Below are positions 17,205 through 25,926 of a stretch of DNA of 64,000 bases, in pieces (the first letter of the stretch is position 1; each line of letters begins with the position of its first letter). Below the pieces are notes generated by a model that searched no databases, was not told the origin of the DNA, and saw nothing but the letters and a program-made list of their open reading frames with translations. Where the stretch lies: contig NZ_CP084563.1 in NCBI RefSeq assembly GCF_021789315.1, positions 1-64,000 of the forward strand, read 5' to 3'. The translations under genes were made by a program, and so were the position numbers. Source of the DNA: Arthrobacter sp. FW305-BF8 (GTDB taxonomy: Bacteria; Actinomycetota; Actinomycetes; Actinomycetales; Micrococcaceae).

Positions 17205-20200
17205 TTAGAGCCGTGGTCCTCGGCGTCCTGCCTCGGGTCCGGTCGCGGGTCCGCTCTGTTGTGCCCGCCGCTTGGCGGCAGCGGCTTCCTGAGCTTCCTG
17301 GGCTTGGCGGATCTTCTCGGCGGCGCTCGGTGTCTGGCCCAACGTGGCCTCGGTTTCCTGCCGTACCCGGGCCAGCCGGTCGCGCAGAGATTCTGCCGGC
17401 GCTGAGGGTTGGGTGTCTTTCTCAGCGCGCCGGCGTTCGGCGATGTCCTTCATGGCTTCAGTGACTGATTCCGGGGTTGGTTCAGCCGTGGACGTCTTGC
17501 TGGTGCCTCTGATGCGGCGTGCCATCGCGGCGATGCGTTCTGCTCGTTCCTGTTCCGGGGTCAGGGTAGTGTCCTGGGCCCGTTCCTCGCGCAGCTGGTC
17601 CACTACCTGCTCGGCGGGTGTGGGTGTTTCGGCCACTGCCGCTTCCACGTCCGCAGCCTCTGCCATGAGTGCTGCATCAGCCCCGGCCAGGGGCTCCTTG
17701 GCGGTCTGCGCAGAGTATTTGTGCACGGCGGTGACGCGGGCCCTCAGTTCGGCACCAGTGCCCTGCTGGGTGTACTGGTCCGGGATCACGGTGGTGTCGG
17801 ATTCCGGGATCCGGTAGGTGTCGCGGAAGGTCTTTACCTCCACTGCCAGGTCCCGCCATTGTTGCTGCTTGGCGGTATCGGAGGGGACGGGGCCAAGGGC
17901 CGCGGCCCAGGCCGGCGGTTCGGCCGCGAGCTGGGACCCGAGACGGTTCACTTCCAGTGCCATGGCCTCGCGGCGCTCCTGCAGCTCGGTCCTCCACGGT
18001 GCGGGGGTGTCCTTATGGGTGATGACGTCCGCAGGCGCCATCCATGAGGCAAGGCCGTCCGGGGCGGGTGTTGCGACCACGGGCTCGGGTAGGCGGCGGC
18101 GGAGGTTTTGCTCGGCTTCGACGCGGCGAAGGATCTCTTCTGCTGCGCGGACGCGTGGAGCGTTTTCGTCGCGGGCGTAGTTGGTCGCCGCGCCACGTTC
18201 GTATGCTTCATCTGCACGGACGGGTTCTGGCATCAGCTCACGCAAGGCCTTCTCCTTTTGGAGGGAACCGGCAAGCCAGTTGGCTTTCGCGGCAGCGGGA
18301 GAGTCGTTGACCGTTTCATCGGTCCTCAGTGTTTCCTTGGCCCGGCGGATCCGGGTATCGAGGTCATCATCAGTGAGGTGTCCGTGGAGCCGGGACTGCC
18401 ACGGGGTTTCCTTGTTTTCCTTCAACCAGTTCCGGCTCAGTTCCCGGCGGTCCGGGGCGGAGGCGGGTTTCGCGCCGGAGTCAGCGCGGGCGCGCATAAG
18501 GTCCCCGGCGGCGCGACGGGCGAGGCGTTCCAGTGCCTGATCGCTGACGGCTTCAAGAGGACGGCGGGCAGGGGCTTCGGCGCGGGTGCGCCAGTACTCC
18601 AGTTTGTCCTCGACCCGCCATGCCAGGACAGCCCCGGGGTCCTGGGATTCTTCAAACGGTGTCCCGGTGGCGTCGGTGAGAAGGTTGGCGATATTGAAGC
18701 CTTCGGATTCCGCGTGGCGCAGATGGGTCGCAACAGCTCCCCACGCGTTAGAGGCGATGAACGGCTCCGCGGTTCGTTCGCCCAGGATGCTTCGGGCAGT
18801 GTTGGCCATCCGCAGCTCGTTGGCCTGGTCATCAATGTCTTTGTAGACGGTGACCATCTCCGGCAGGGACCGGGCAGCTGCCCGCGCGGCGTCGATCTGT
18901 TCGTGTGCGGTGAGGTTCCCGTCGTGGTTTCCTGCCACGGACCTCAGCACATCAGTGAGGGTTTCGCCGTCGGCGAGGACGCCGTAAAGATGGTTCGATT
19001 CCCGGCCGCGGGACGCTGCGACGTAGGCGAGGGCGCGGGAGAGGCCTGAGCCGATCATCGCGTGGGTGGTATCGCACGTCATGCCCTGGGTGCGGTGGAT
19101 CGTTGCTGCATAGCCGAGCATCGCGTTGTCCCGCACGTAGTCGGCGGGCAGGGTGATGGTTCCGTTGTGGTCCTGGTTGCGGACGGTCATGGCACCGTCA
19201 GGGTGAACTTCCCGCACGGTCCATACATCGTTGTTTTTCACGAAGTCTTTGCCGTGGTTCACGCTCAGGCGACGGTCGTTCTTCCGGGTTACGACGATGT
19301 CGCCGGCGCGGGCGGCGAGCCCGTCACGCAACGCAGCGGCCGGCCCGTCAGCCAATGCACCAGTTCCCAGGCGGTAGGCCTGGGCGCGCGCGTTCAAGTC
19401 GGTGACAGTGGCATTGTCGAAGGCCATCATCACCGAGTGCTTACCGGCTGCGGTGTCCTTTTCCCAGGCTGCGTACACCTGTGAAGTCATCGTTTCGACG
19501 TCCCCGCCGACCACGCGACGGTTCTGCCGGTAGAACTCCCACGGGTCATCTTCCCCAACGGCCGGCGGTTCACGGAGCGCCAGCGTAGCAGCGGCCTCTG
19601 CGGAGTTCGGCGTTCCGTCCGCGTTGCGGAACCGGTGGAGGTCTTCGAGGTACACGGCACCAACGGTGTTCTTCAGGTAGCGCATCGCACCGCCGGAGGC
19701 GACGGCGGAGAGCTGCTGGTCATCTCCCAGGGCCCGGACGAGAGCGCCGTGCTGCTCGGCGATGGTGACCGCGGACGCGAACAGTTCGGTGCCGACCATG
19801 CCGGCCTCATCGATGAACAGGACGTCCCCCGGATTCAACGGGATCCGGTTCGGGCTGTGGTTCCGGTGCCCGAGGACAAAGGAATCGATGGTGGTCGCAT
19901 TGGCTCCCAGCTCCTTGCCCATCACGGCGGCAGCGGCCGCCGTGGGTGCCAGGCCAATAACGTTTCCACGGGCCGCTCGGATCGCGTCCGCGGAGAGCTT
20001 CAGCGCAGTGGTTTTACCCGCACCGGCAGGGCCAACACCGATGACCAACAGCTTGTCGCTGCACGCGAATTCGCTGGCCATGCGCAGCTGCCCGGCATCG
20101 AAAGTCTTCTCCTGGGACGCAGCGGCAGTGTCGAAAAATTCGGTAGTCGCTGCAGGGATGACAGTCCGCTGCGCGGCTGTCAGCAACCGGTCCTCACTGT

Positions 20201-21797
20201 GCAGGACACCGGACGAGGTGTAGAGCGTGGAGTGGACTTTCCCGTACCGGCTGGCACCGTTGCGAAGGCGCAGGGCCTCCGGCCCGGCGGCTGGAACGTC
20301 GGTGGTGATGCGGAGGGAGAACTGGTCAATGGCGCGGGCCTTGACCTGTTCAATGAGTTCCTTTGGGATGGTCAGTTCCGCGAACCTGGACCCGAGCTGG
20401 CGGCGCGTTTCGGCGTCGATGTGGTGCTCTCCCCACGTACCGCGGGACCGTTCCAGGGTGCGGATGACCTGGGCGGCTTCAACGGCAGGGTCTACCTCAT
20501 CGGCGTGCGTGACCAGCGGTGTGTTGTTCCGGTCCGCGGCGTTCCGGGCGTCGTAGCGGTGCGCACGGGCAGCTTCAACGGCGTCCGGCCCGACGAGCAC
20601 GCCGGGGATCTGCGCGAATTCCTGCTGCCATTGAGTGACCAGTTCCGAAAGGCGGCGGGCCGACTTCTTCGCCGGCCTAGTGGCCAGGGTGGCCTGCTGG
20701 GCCAGGCCGATCATTTGCTTCTGGTTAGGGGCATATCCGTGCTTCTCGGTGAACTCCTCGACGAGGTTATCCAGGGCAGGTTTGATATCGCCGCTGCGTG
20801 AAGATCCGGCTTCAATGGCCGCGACATTGACCCCGGCGATTTCGATGACAGGCCGGTCCCCATTGACCTTGCGGGCGGTGACACCGACTCCCAGACGGGC
20901 GCATACCTTCTCCATTACCGTCCGGTTGTAGTGCTCGGACGCGGCAACCCCGTACTGGTAGAGAAGCCTGCCATCCAGGCTGGACCACTTCCCGTCAGCA
21001 CCCATAACCTTGTTTGCCACCACGATGTGATCGTGAAGCTGGGGGTCACCGTTGCGGGAGTCGTAGTGCCTGAAAGCGGTATAAACGAGTCCGCCTTTAA
21101 CGTCTTCCTGCCGGACGCCGTTACGTCCCCGGCGGGTGAACGTCGCTTCCTTTTCCAGAAACTCCATCGTCTCTTTGATGGCTTCGTGGTGGGCCGCTTC
21201 GATCTGCCGGCGCGCTTCGTCCCCGCCGGTGGCCCACAGAATGGACACTGATTTAGCGGGCGCAAATACAAGGTCATAACCTGCGACAGCCTGCGCTGCT
21301 GGCTTGGTTTGAGCCGTGATGAACTTGCCCAGTTCTTCCTTATCGGCCGGGTTACGCCCGTTGAGCTCGCGGAAGTATTGGGCACCTTCCTTGGTGCGGA
21401 TAAGCCGCCTGTTATCCGCATCAGGAGCGGAATGGTTCATGCGCGTGTAGTCACCGATGCCACGGTCTATGCGTGACTGAAGCTCGTTGTCGGTCTGCGA
21501 GAACCGCTTGTACCGCTGCCCCAAGGCAACTTTCGCGGTGGGGTCCTTCGCAAGAATCGTGGCCGCATCCGGGTGCAGCCCTTCCCCGTAAAGCGCGCTC
21601 ATCTGCGCCTCGCTGACCTCCCCTGAGACCTTCAGGAGGGCAGCTCCACCGCCGCCCCACTGACCAGGAGGGTTGCCGTCCACGGTGTAGTAATCACCCA
21701 GCGAACGGTTCCCTGCGCGCAGCTCATCACCGGTAGCGACTTCACGCGTGTAGTACGTGTATCCGTCGCCGGCACTGAGCTTGTGCACGGTCATCAT
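17205..21797 (-). CDS. traA: MobF-type conjugative relaxase/helicase (TraA/TrwC-like)
   Basis: A 1530-aa protein that nicks oriT and unwinds plasmid DNA during conjugation. The N-terminal TrwC-type relaxase domain has clustered tyrosines (DGYTYYTRE, residues 11-19) and the three-histidine metal site including QLHDHIVVANKV near residue 255. A RecD2-like SF1 helicase follows, with Walker A GPAGAGKTTALK near residue 588, Walker B FIDEAGMV near 662, and a C-terminal helicase motif TIHRTQGMT. The last ~450 residues are charged, Ala/Glu-rich and probably coiled. Two adjacent ATG codons (21797, 21794) compete for the start; the ribosome site is weak. The region upstream is the best candidate for oriT. 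Confidence 0.95.
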   Translation of the reverse strand: MMTVHKLSAGDGYTYYTREVATGDELRAGNRSLGDYYTVDGNPPGQWGGGGAALLKVSGEVSEAQMSALYGEGLHPDAATILAKDPTAKVALGQRYKRFSQTDNELQSRIDRGIGDYTRMNHSAPDADNRRLIRTKEGAQYFRELNGRNPADKEELGKFITAQTKPAAQAVAGYDLVFAPAKSVSILWATGGDEARRQIEAAHHEAIKETMEFLEKEATFTRRGRNGVRQEDVKGGLVYTAFRHYDSRNGDPQLHDHIVVANKVMGADGKWSSLDGRLLYQYGVAASEHYNRTVMEKVCARLGVGVTARKVNGDRPVIEIAGVNVAAIEAGSSRSGDIKPALDNLVEEFTEKHGYAPNQKQMIGLAQQATLATRPAKKSARRLSELVTQWQQEFAQIPGVLVGPDAVEAARAHRYDARNAADRNNTPLVTHADEVDPAVEAAQVIRTLERSRGTWGEHHIDAETRRQLGSRFAELTIPKELIEQVKARAIDQFSLRITTDVPAAGPEALRLRNGASRYGKVHSTLYTSSGVLHSEDRLLTAAQRTVIPAATTEFFDTAAASQEKTFDAGQLRMASEFACSDKLLVIGVGPAGAGKTTALKLSADAIRAARGNVIGLAPTAAAAAVMGKELGANATTIDSFVLGHRNHSPNRIPLNPGDVLFIDEAGMVGTELFASAVTIAEQHGALVRALGDDQQLSAVASGGAMRYLKNTVGAVYLEDLHRFRNADGTPNSAEAAATLALREPPAVGEDDPWEFYRQNRRVVGGDVETMTSQVYAAWEKDTAAGKHSVMMAFDNATVTDLNARAQAYRLGTGALADGPAAALRDGLAARAGDIVVTRKNDRRLSVNHGKDFVKNNDVWTVREVHPDGAMTVRNQDHNGTITLPADYVRDNAMLGYAATIHRTQGMTCDTTHAMIGSGLSRALAYVAASRGRESNHLYGVLADGETLTDVLRSVAGNHDGNLTAHEQIDAARAAARSLPEMVTVYKDIDDQANELRMANTARSILGERTAEPFIASNAWGAVATHLRHAESEGFNIANLLTDATGTPFEESQDPGAVLAWRVEDKLEYWRTRAEAPARRPLEAVSDQALERLARRAAGDLMRARADSGAKPASAPDRRELSRNWLKENKETPWQSRLHGHLTDDDLDTRIRRAKETLRTDETVNDSPAAAKANWLAGSLQKEKALRELMPEPVRADEAYERGAATNYARDENAPRVRAAEEILRRVEAEQNLRRRLPEPVVATPAPDGLASWMAPADVITHKDTPAPWRTELQERREAMALEVNRLGSQLAAEPPAWAAALGPVPSDTAKQQQWRDLAVEVKTFRDTYRIPESDTTVIPDQYTQQGTGAELRARVTAVHKYSAQTAKEPLAGADAALMAEAADVEAAVAETPTPAEQVVDQLREERAQDTTLTPEQERAERIAAMARRIRGTSKTSTAEPTPESVTEAMKDIAERRRAEKDTQPSAPAESLRDRLARVRQETEATLGQTPSAAEKIRQAQEAQEAAAAKRRAQQSGPATGPEAGRRGPRL

Positions 21798-21976
21798 GGA
21801 CCCAGCATACCGTCAAAGGAACCTCACTTATTGATGATGCAAGAGGTGTGACAGATTCAGCGGGGTATGCCTTTCGACAGGGGAGAAGTACAGAAGGCAG
21901 ATTCCGCTGCTTTTGGCCATCAAGACTTTGATGCGGTTCTGCACATGAGAATGGGCGGTGGGTAACATGCTTTTCG

Positions 21977-22082
21977 TTATCCACGGTTCGTTCGATTGTG
22001 TTGAACCGCAACGGATTGCATTGTCCACAGGTGGGCAGGGTAGAGACACGTTTCCTCTCGGAGCTGTCCCCGTGTGGACAAT
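21977..22082. other. cluster of three DnaA-box-like sites; candidate oriV/oriT region
   Basis: TTATCCACG lies at 21977-21985, TTGTCCACA at 22021-22029, and the same 9-mer inverted (TGTGGACAA) at 22073-22081. The last two form a perfect 10-bp inverted repeat (ATTGTCCACA) with arms 43 bp apart. TTGTCCACA is the DnaA-box consensus of high-GC actinobacteria (established knowledge). The 452-bp gap between the relaxase gene and the small accessory gene contains no other ORF worth calling and also holds the dyad GGGG-ATAA-CCCC near 22153. An origin of replication or of transfer is the obvious reading. Confidence 0.5.
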
Positions 22083-22249
22083 TCAATCCCAGGCGACAAT
22101 CCGAGCGCAGCGAGGTCAGATCCTGTAGGTTTGTCACGAGTGGATTCCACCGGGGGATAACCCCAGCGGCCACGTCCGGACATGGACCAGACACGGCGCT
22201 AGCCGTTAGGTCTGCTCCATGGATCAGTCCAAGGGGAGGGACCCGAAAC

Positions 22250-22657
22250 ATGGCAGCACCACGAAAGTCCGCAACGCAGGTGGCGGCCCGCGAGAAAGCA
22301 CGGGTGAAAGCTCAGGAGCTGACAGCCAGGCATGAAAAGCTCATTGACCTCGCTGCGGAGTTCTTTGAACAGCAGGAACAGGCCGAACAGGTCCGTGCGG
22401 ATGCGCAGACCAAGGCGGAGGCGATCCTTGCCAAGGCTGAGGAAGAAGCAGCAGCAGCAACCGCCGGCGCCGCCGGTACTGTTGCCGCGATGGTCGCCGC
22501 AGGCGAACCGAAGGCATCCGTTGCCGCCCGCCTGGGCATCACCGGAGCTGAGCTGAAAAAGCTTCTCGACCAGGCACCGGCTGCCGCCGGCCCGGCAGTA
22601 GCTGTAGGCGATGTAGCGTCCGAGAATGACGAGGGAACTGCGGCTGAGGCCGCATAA
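22250..22657 (+). CDS. small coiled-coil protein beside the relaxase, possible relaxosome accessory
   Basis: A 135-aa protein that starts MAAPRKSATQVAARE behind a GGGGAGGG ribosome site. Residues 15-75 are a highly charged helix rich in Lys, Glu, Ala and Gln (HEKLIDLAAEFFEQQEQAEQ), probably coiled coil. Residues 85-112 resemble a small HTH (EPKASVAARLGITGAELKKL). It diverges from the relaxase across the putative origin, a position often occupied by relaxosome accessory or DNA-binding proteins. That role is inference. Confidence 0.75.
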   Translation: MAAPRKSATQVAAREKARVKAQELTARHEKLIDLAAEFFEQQEQAEQVRADAQTKAEAILAKAEEEAAAATAGAAGTVAAMVAAGEPKASVAARLGITGAELKKLLDQAPAAAGPAVAVGDVASENDEGTAAEAA

Positions 22658-22669
22658 TCCAACTAATCC

Positions 22670-22704
22670 AACTGTGGTCCCGGCGATTCGCCGGGACCAC
22701 AGTT
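22670..22704. terminator. bidirectional terminator
   Basis: A 16-bp perfect stem (AACTGTGGTCCCGGCG and its complement) closes an ATT loop and is followed by TCTTT on the plus strand. It sits between two convergent genes and would serve both. Confidence 0.85.
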
Positions 22705-22722
22705 CTTTAACAACTCTGACGT

Positions 22723-23205
22723 TCAGAAAAGCGTTGGTGCATCCGGGTCAGCCCCGTGAAGAAGTGCCCGGATGCGCTCCCCGCGTTCCCAGCCGTGGGC
22801 GCGTACTTCATCGCGAAGGGTTCGGGAGCGTTGGGCGAAGAGAGCGCGGGAAAGTCCTCGCCATCTGAACAGGGATCCATTGGATTCCCGACCTTTGGCG
22901 AGCCGGTCAGCCATGTTCTCCCTGTTTGATCCCGGGTGCAGATGAGTGTCGTCTCCGATGGTCGCGCGGACACAGATCGGAACATCGCATCGGTGCATCA
23001 GATCCCCAAAGGCGTTCAGCCCGATCCCGTGTGCGAGATGGAACGCGTAGCGGTGAGGCCGCACAGCCTTGGTGCGGCCGCCGGAGTTTAAGGTGTACCG
23101 CCCATACCCGTCATCGGATACGGCGCCGGCCCACAACCAACAGTCACCAGGCCGGGGCCCCTTGATGACTTTGGACCAGAAACGGTCCTCCGGTAGGCGG
23201 GTCAC
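22723..23205 (-). CDS. HNH endonuclease-like protein
   Basis: A 160-aa protein if the GTG at 23205 is used. It has the layout of small phage/plasmid HNH proteins: RFWSKV, then GDCWLWAGAVSDDGYGRY, RPHRYAFHLAHG, LMHRCDVPICVR and HLHPGSNRENMADRLAKGR. The His of LMHRCD and the Asn/His of the HLHPG and NRENM region are the expected metal and catalytic elements. The segment between VR and HLHPG (ATIGDD) is atypical, so activity is uncertain. It starts 8 nt after the small membrane protein gene; an upstream in-frame ATG at 23298 would overlap that gene. Confidence 0.75.
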   Translation of the reverse strand: MTRLPEDRFWSKVIKGPRPGDCWLWAGAVSDDGYGRYTLNSGGRTKAVRPHRYAFHLAHGIGLNAFGDLMHRCDVPICVRATIGDDTHLHPGSNRENMADRLAKGRESNGSLFRWRGLSRALFAQRSRTLRDEVRAHGWERGERIRALLHGADPDAPTLF

Positions 23206-23212
23206 CTTCGCG

Positions 23213-23470
23213 TCACCAGGTGCGCCAGCGCAGTTCGAGCTTATTGGCCACGAAGAAGAGGCCTGCCATGAACAGGAAGCCGGGAATGGCGTGGGCAAAA
23301 CCTTGGCTGATCCAAAGGCCGAGGGCCGACATCAAGGCAATCACACCGGCGGCCTTGCACAGAAAAATCAGGATGCCCTGGCTGGCCAGGACTGGATGCG
23401 TGAGTGCGTAGATGATCCAGCCCGCCAGGGCAATGGCTGCGAAAGCTGCGAGGAAGATGACGATGAACAT
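23213..23470 (-). CDS. small membrane protein
   Basis: An 85-aa protein with two to three membrane helices (VIFLAAFAAIALAGWIIYAL, then IFLCKAAGVIALMSALGLWI, then IPGFLFMAGLFFVA) and a basic C-terminus. I recognise no family. It is the upstream partner of the HNH gene, probably in one transcript. Confidence 0.7.
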   Translation of the reverse strand: MFIVIFLAAFAAIALAGWIIYALTHPVLASQGILIFLCKAAGVIALMSALGLWISQGFAHAIPGFLFMAGLFFVANKLELRWRTW

Positions 23471-23553
23471 GGTCAGGTCCTAACGGTCGAGTGCGGCTAG
23501 TGATGGGCAGGCTTGCAATCGAGGATTGGTCTCGTTGCCTTTCCACATCTGCT

Positions 23554-23856
23554 TCAAACGGATTCTGCTGTGTCCTCCGCGGCTGCCTCGCCCTCGGTTA
23601 CCTGGCCCGACGCAATCCGTTCCGCCGTCTTCTCGTAAGCGGCATCAATGTATGAGGCCAGGTCATCTTCCCGGACCCTCCAAATGCCCCGGGGCCCGAA
23701 TTGCGCCGCCTTAATTTCTCCGCTTCTCAGCAGCGCGTACACCATTGGTTTACCGAGGTTCAGGATCTCCTGGACATCGTCCATCGTCAGCATCTTCGGG
23801 AACGGCAGGGACGTCCGGGCGCCGGCCTTGTCCATGTCTTCAGTCCACTGACCCAT
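23554..23856 (-). CDS. excisionase-like HTH protein
   Basis: A 100-aa DNA-binding protein of the HTH_17/excisionase type. MLTMDDVQEILNLGKPMVYALLRSGEIKAAQFGPRGIWRVREDDLASYI (residues 22-70) is the winged MerR-like helix pair. The C-terminus is acidic. It starts 2 nt after the stop of the RHH protein gene, so the two are co-transcribed. On a plasmid such proteins often control replication or transfer genes; the specific target is unknown. Confidence 0.82.
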   Translation of the reverse strand: MGQWTEDMDKAGARTSLPFPKMLTMDDVQEILNLGKPMVYALLRSGEIKAAQFGPRGIWRVREDDLASYIDAAYEKTAERIASGQVTEGEAAAEDTAESV

Positions 23857-23858
23857 CT

Positions 23859-24128
23859 CTACATGCCCTCTTTTCGGTGCTGCATTTCATCCGTCGTTCT
23901 CTGCCCTCGCCGCAGCTCGCCGGCCGGCACCGGAGGCCACGGTTTGCCGCCGTTGTACTTGCGCTGCAGGCGCTTCGCCTCACGCATGCTGGCCCGGACA
24001 ATGAAGTCCGAAACGCTCGCGTCACCCTCTTCAGGCTTGCCGGCGTTCACGAAAGCGGCACGGACCTCCTCGGCCTGCTCCTCCGTGTAGTAGGGCGTGA
24101 ACGCCGCAATCTTCTTGGGCTTCGCCAT
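23859..24128 (-). CDS. small ParB-like (ribbon-helix-helix type) plasmid protein
   Basis: An 89-aa protein. FTPYYTEEQAEEVRAAF, then VSDFIVRASMREAKRLQRKYN followed by GGKPWPPV resembles the C-terminal dimer domain of small actinobacterial centromere-binding ParB proteins. The same layout recurs in the partner of ParA at 50233-50607. No ParA gene is next to this copy. A GTG one codon upstream is possible; ATG at 24128 is preferred. It could be an orphan partition or copy-control protein. Confidence 0.65.
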   Translation of the reverse strand: MAKPKKIAAFTPYYTEEQAEEVRAAFVNAGKPEEGDASVSDFIVRASMREAKRLQRKYNGGKPWPPVPAGELRRGQRTTDEMQHRKEGM

Positions 24129-24143
24129 CACGACACCCCGGGC

Positions 24144-24596
24144 CTACTTGACCGCACGCAGCACCGGCGGCCACGGGTGCAGGCTGTCCAGGTAACCCTT
24201 CCCCAGCGACATGGAACCGTCCTCGTTGAAGCGGACATCCGAGTGCTGGTGGCTGCCGCCGGCGTGCGCAATGGCAGCCAGCACCAGGTCAAGGTTTTCC
24301 CGGTCAAGACCCGGCACCAGGTCACCCAGAACCACAGGAATATCCTCCGCCAGCGACGCGGCCAATAGCAGGAACCGACGCTCCCCACCAGAGAGCGCGC
24401 CCGTCTCATCCGGGATGGCTGCGAAGTCGATCCAGGCACTCACCTGACCGGGTCCCTGCGGCTCGGCACTTGTATGAACCCACGGGTTACCAGGGGCGGC
24501 AAACTTCCCTCCAAAGGCCCGGATCAGCAGCTCCGTGGCTGCCTCGATCGTGTACATGCCTTTGGCCCAGACCCGGAGGTCATCTATGTGCGTCAT
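24144..24596 (-). CDS. hypothetical protein
   Basis: A 150-aa soluble protein without a recognised family. MTHIDDLRVWAKGMYTIEAATELLIRAFGGKF is helical, and a Gly-rich LSGGERRFLLLAASLAEDIPVVLG stretch sits in the middle. That stretch looks superficially like an ABC signature, but there is no Walker A motif, so no ATPase role is claimed. Its start overlaps the upstream membrane protein gene by ATGA. Confidence 0.7.
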   Translation of the reverse strand: MTHIDDLRVWAKGMYTIEAATELLIRAFGGKFAAPGNPWVHTSAEPQGPGQVSAWIDFAAIPDETGALSGGERRFLLLAASLAEDIPVVLGDLVPGLDRENLDLVLAAIAHAGGSHQHSDVRFNEDGSMSLGKGYLDSLHPWPPVLRAVK

Positions 24597-24895
24597 CGTT
24601 GTGCCTTTCGGTTGTTGCCCAGCTTTGGCTCCGCTACGTCAAGATATTTTCCGAAAGCTTGCGCGGAAACTTCCGCATCGGACAGCTTCCCGCCGTTGGA
24701 TCTACGGACCTCGTCGGTCACCTCAACATACTTCCTGAAGTTGCGGTTATCCCGCCGCGCATCCGTCCACTTGGCCGCCAGCCAGATCACCAAACACAGG
24801 ACGGCCAGCCCCGCCACCATGAGGGGCAGGATGCCCAGGATACGACCTGTCATGCCCTCAAAATCCGCTGGTAGTCCGCCGTTCATGGCATTCAT
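24593..24895 (-). CDS. small single-span membrane protein
   Basis: A 100-aa protein with one membrane helix (ILPLMVAGLAVLCLVIWLAA) at about residues 22-41, then a basic and charged cytoplasmic tail. Ribosome site AAGGAATT precedes the ATG. It is translationally coupled (ATGA) to the following 150-aa gene. Function is unknown; both lie downstream of ssb in the maintenance region. Confidence 0.7.
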   Translation of the reverse strand: MNAMNGGLPADFEGMTGRILGILPLMVAGLAVLCLVIWLAAKWTDARRDNRNFRKYVEVTDEVRRSNGGKLSDAEVSAQAFGKYLDVAEPKLGNNRKAQR

Positions 24896-25011
24896 GAAGC
24901 AATTCCTTTCTTCTGCGCGTCAGCCAGATGCTGGCCGCTGCTGTCTTTTGTGCGCTTTGCGGAGAAGCTTGTCGGGGTCAGCGTATTGGCCAGCCCCGAC
25001 AGGCGCAGCGG

Positions 25012-25926
25012 TTAGAACGGGGGTTCGGAGTCGGGTCCGTTGCCCCAGCCGCCGCCGGCGTTGCTGGTCGCCGGGATGTCCCAAGGGTCATTCTGCGGGG
25101 CTGACTGCGTGCCCTGGTTACTGTTTCCCTGTCCGCCGAATCCACCGCCGGCCTGTGCACCCTGGTTGCTGCGCTGGGTGCGGTTGACTTTGGCGTTCGA
25201 ATACCGGAGGGAGGGTCCGATCTCGTCCACTTCCAGCTCTATCACGGTGCGCTTCTCGCCTTCCTTGGTTTCGTAGGAACGGGACTTCAGCCGGCCGGTC
25301 ACGATCACGCGCATGCCCTTGGTCAGCGACTCGGCCACATTCTCCGCCGCTTCCCTCCACACGCCGGCCCGGAGGAAAAGCGTCTCCCCGTCCTTCCACT
25401 CGTTGGACTGTCGGTCGAAAGTCCTGGGCGTTGAAGCGATGGTGAAGTTCGCTACGGCCGACCCGCTCGGGGTAAACCGCAGCTCAGGGTCGCTGGTGAG
25501 GTTGCCGATGACTGTGATGGTGGTTTCGCCGGCCATGATGGTTCCTTTTCCTCGTGTGCTGGTGATGTTCTCGGTATGTGTTGTGGGTTCGTTCTGAGGT
25601 TCGGTCCCACCCGGTTCGTCGTAGGTGAGGTCGTTGGGCTGGTACTGGTTCGCAGTGTGTGCGTCCCAGAGCCCGCCCTCCCCGAGCGAGGCGCGGTTGA
25701 TCGCCTCAAAGTACCGGTCATCCCCTCCCTGGTCCGGGATGGCGTAGCCGTCGTACAGGTCCTCACTGAGGGGGTCCACAATGGCGGGTTCCACAACGTA
25801 GGGGTCCACAATGTCGGCGGGAATCCTGCCGCTGGGGTTGACCTGCCGGAACAGGTCCACCTCCAACGGGATCCGTGGGCTGAGATTGAACCCGACAACC
25901 GGGCGCGGGGAGCTCACGGTCCTCAC
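25012..25926 (-). CDS. ssb: single-stranded DNA-binding protein with a 130-aa N-terminal extension
   Basis: A 304-aa reading frame. Residues 131-304 are a complete SSB: MAGETTITVIGNL, DPELRFTPSGSAVANFTIAS, FLRAGVWREAAENVAESL, then a Gly/Gln-rich tail ending DSEPPF, the acidic tip that recruits partners. An internal ATG at 25536 has its own AAAGGAACC ribosome site, so a normal 174-aa SSB can be made from it. The first 130 residues are open in the same frame, acidic and of unknown family, and their ATG overlaps the redoxin stop as ATGA. Whether the fused form is translated is open. SSB protects plasmid ssDNA in replication and transfer. Confidence 0.85.
   Translation of the reverse strand: MRTVSSPRPVVGFNLSPRIPLEVDLFRQVNPSGRIPADIVDPYVVEPAIVDPLSEDLYDGYAIPDQGGDDRYFEAINRASLGEGGLWDAHTANQYQPNDLTYDEPGGTEPQNEPTTHTENITSTRGKGTIMAGETTITVIGNLTSDPELRFTPSGSAVANFTIASTPRTFDRQSNEWKDGETLFLRAGVWREAAENVAESLTKGMRVIVTGRLKSRSYETKEGEKRTVIELEVDEIGPSLRYSNAKVNRTQRSNQGAQAGGGFGGQGNSNQGTQSAPQNDPWDIPATSNAGGGWGNGPDSEPPF

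Noticed and set aside
24144..24596. ABC-ATPase-like LSGGERRFLLL stretch
   Set aside because: No Walker A or Walker B motif and the protein is only 150 aa, so no ATPase function was assigned.
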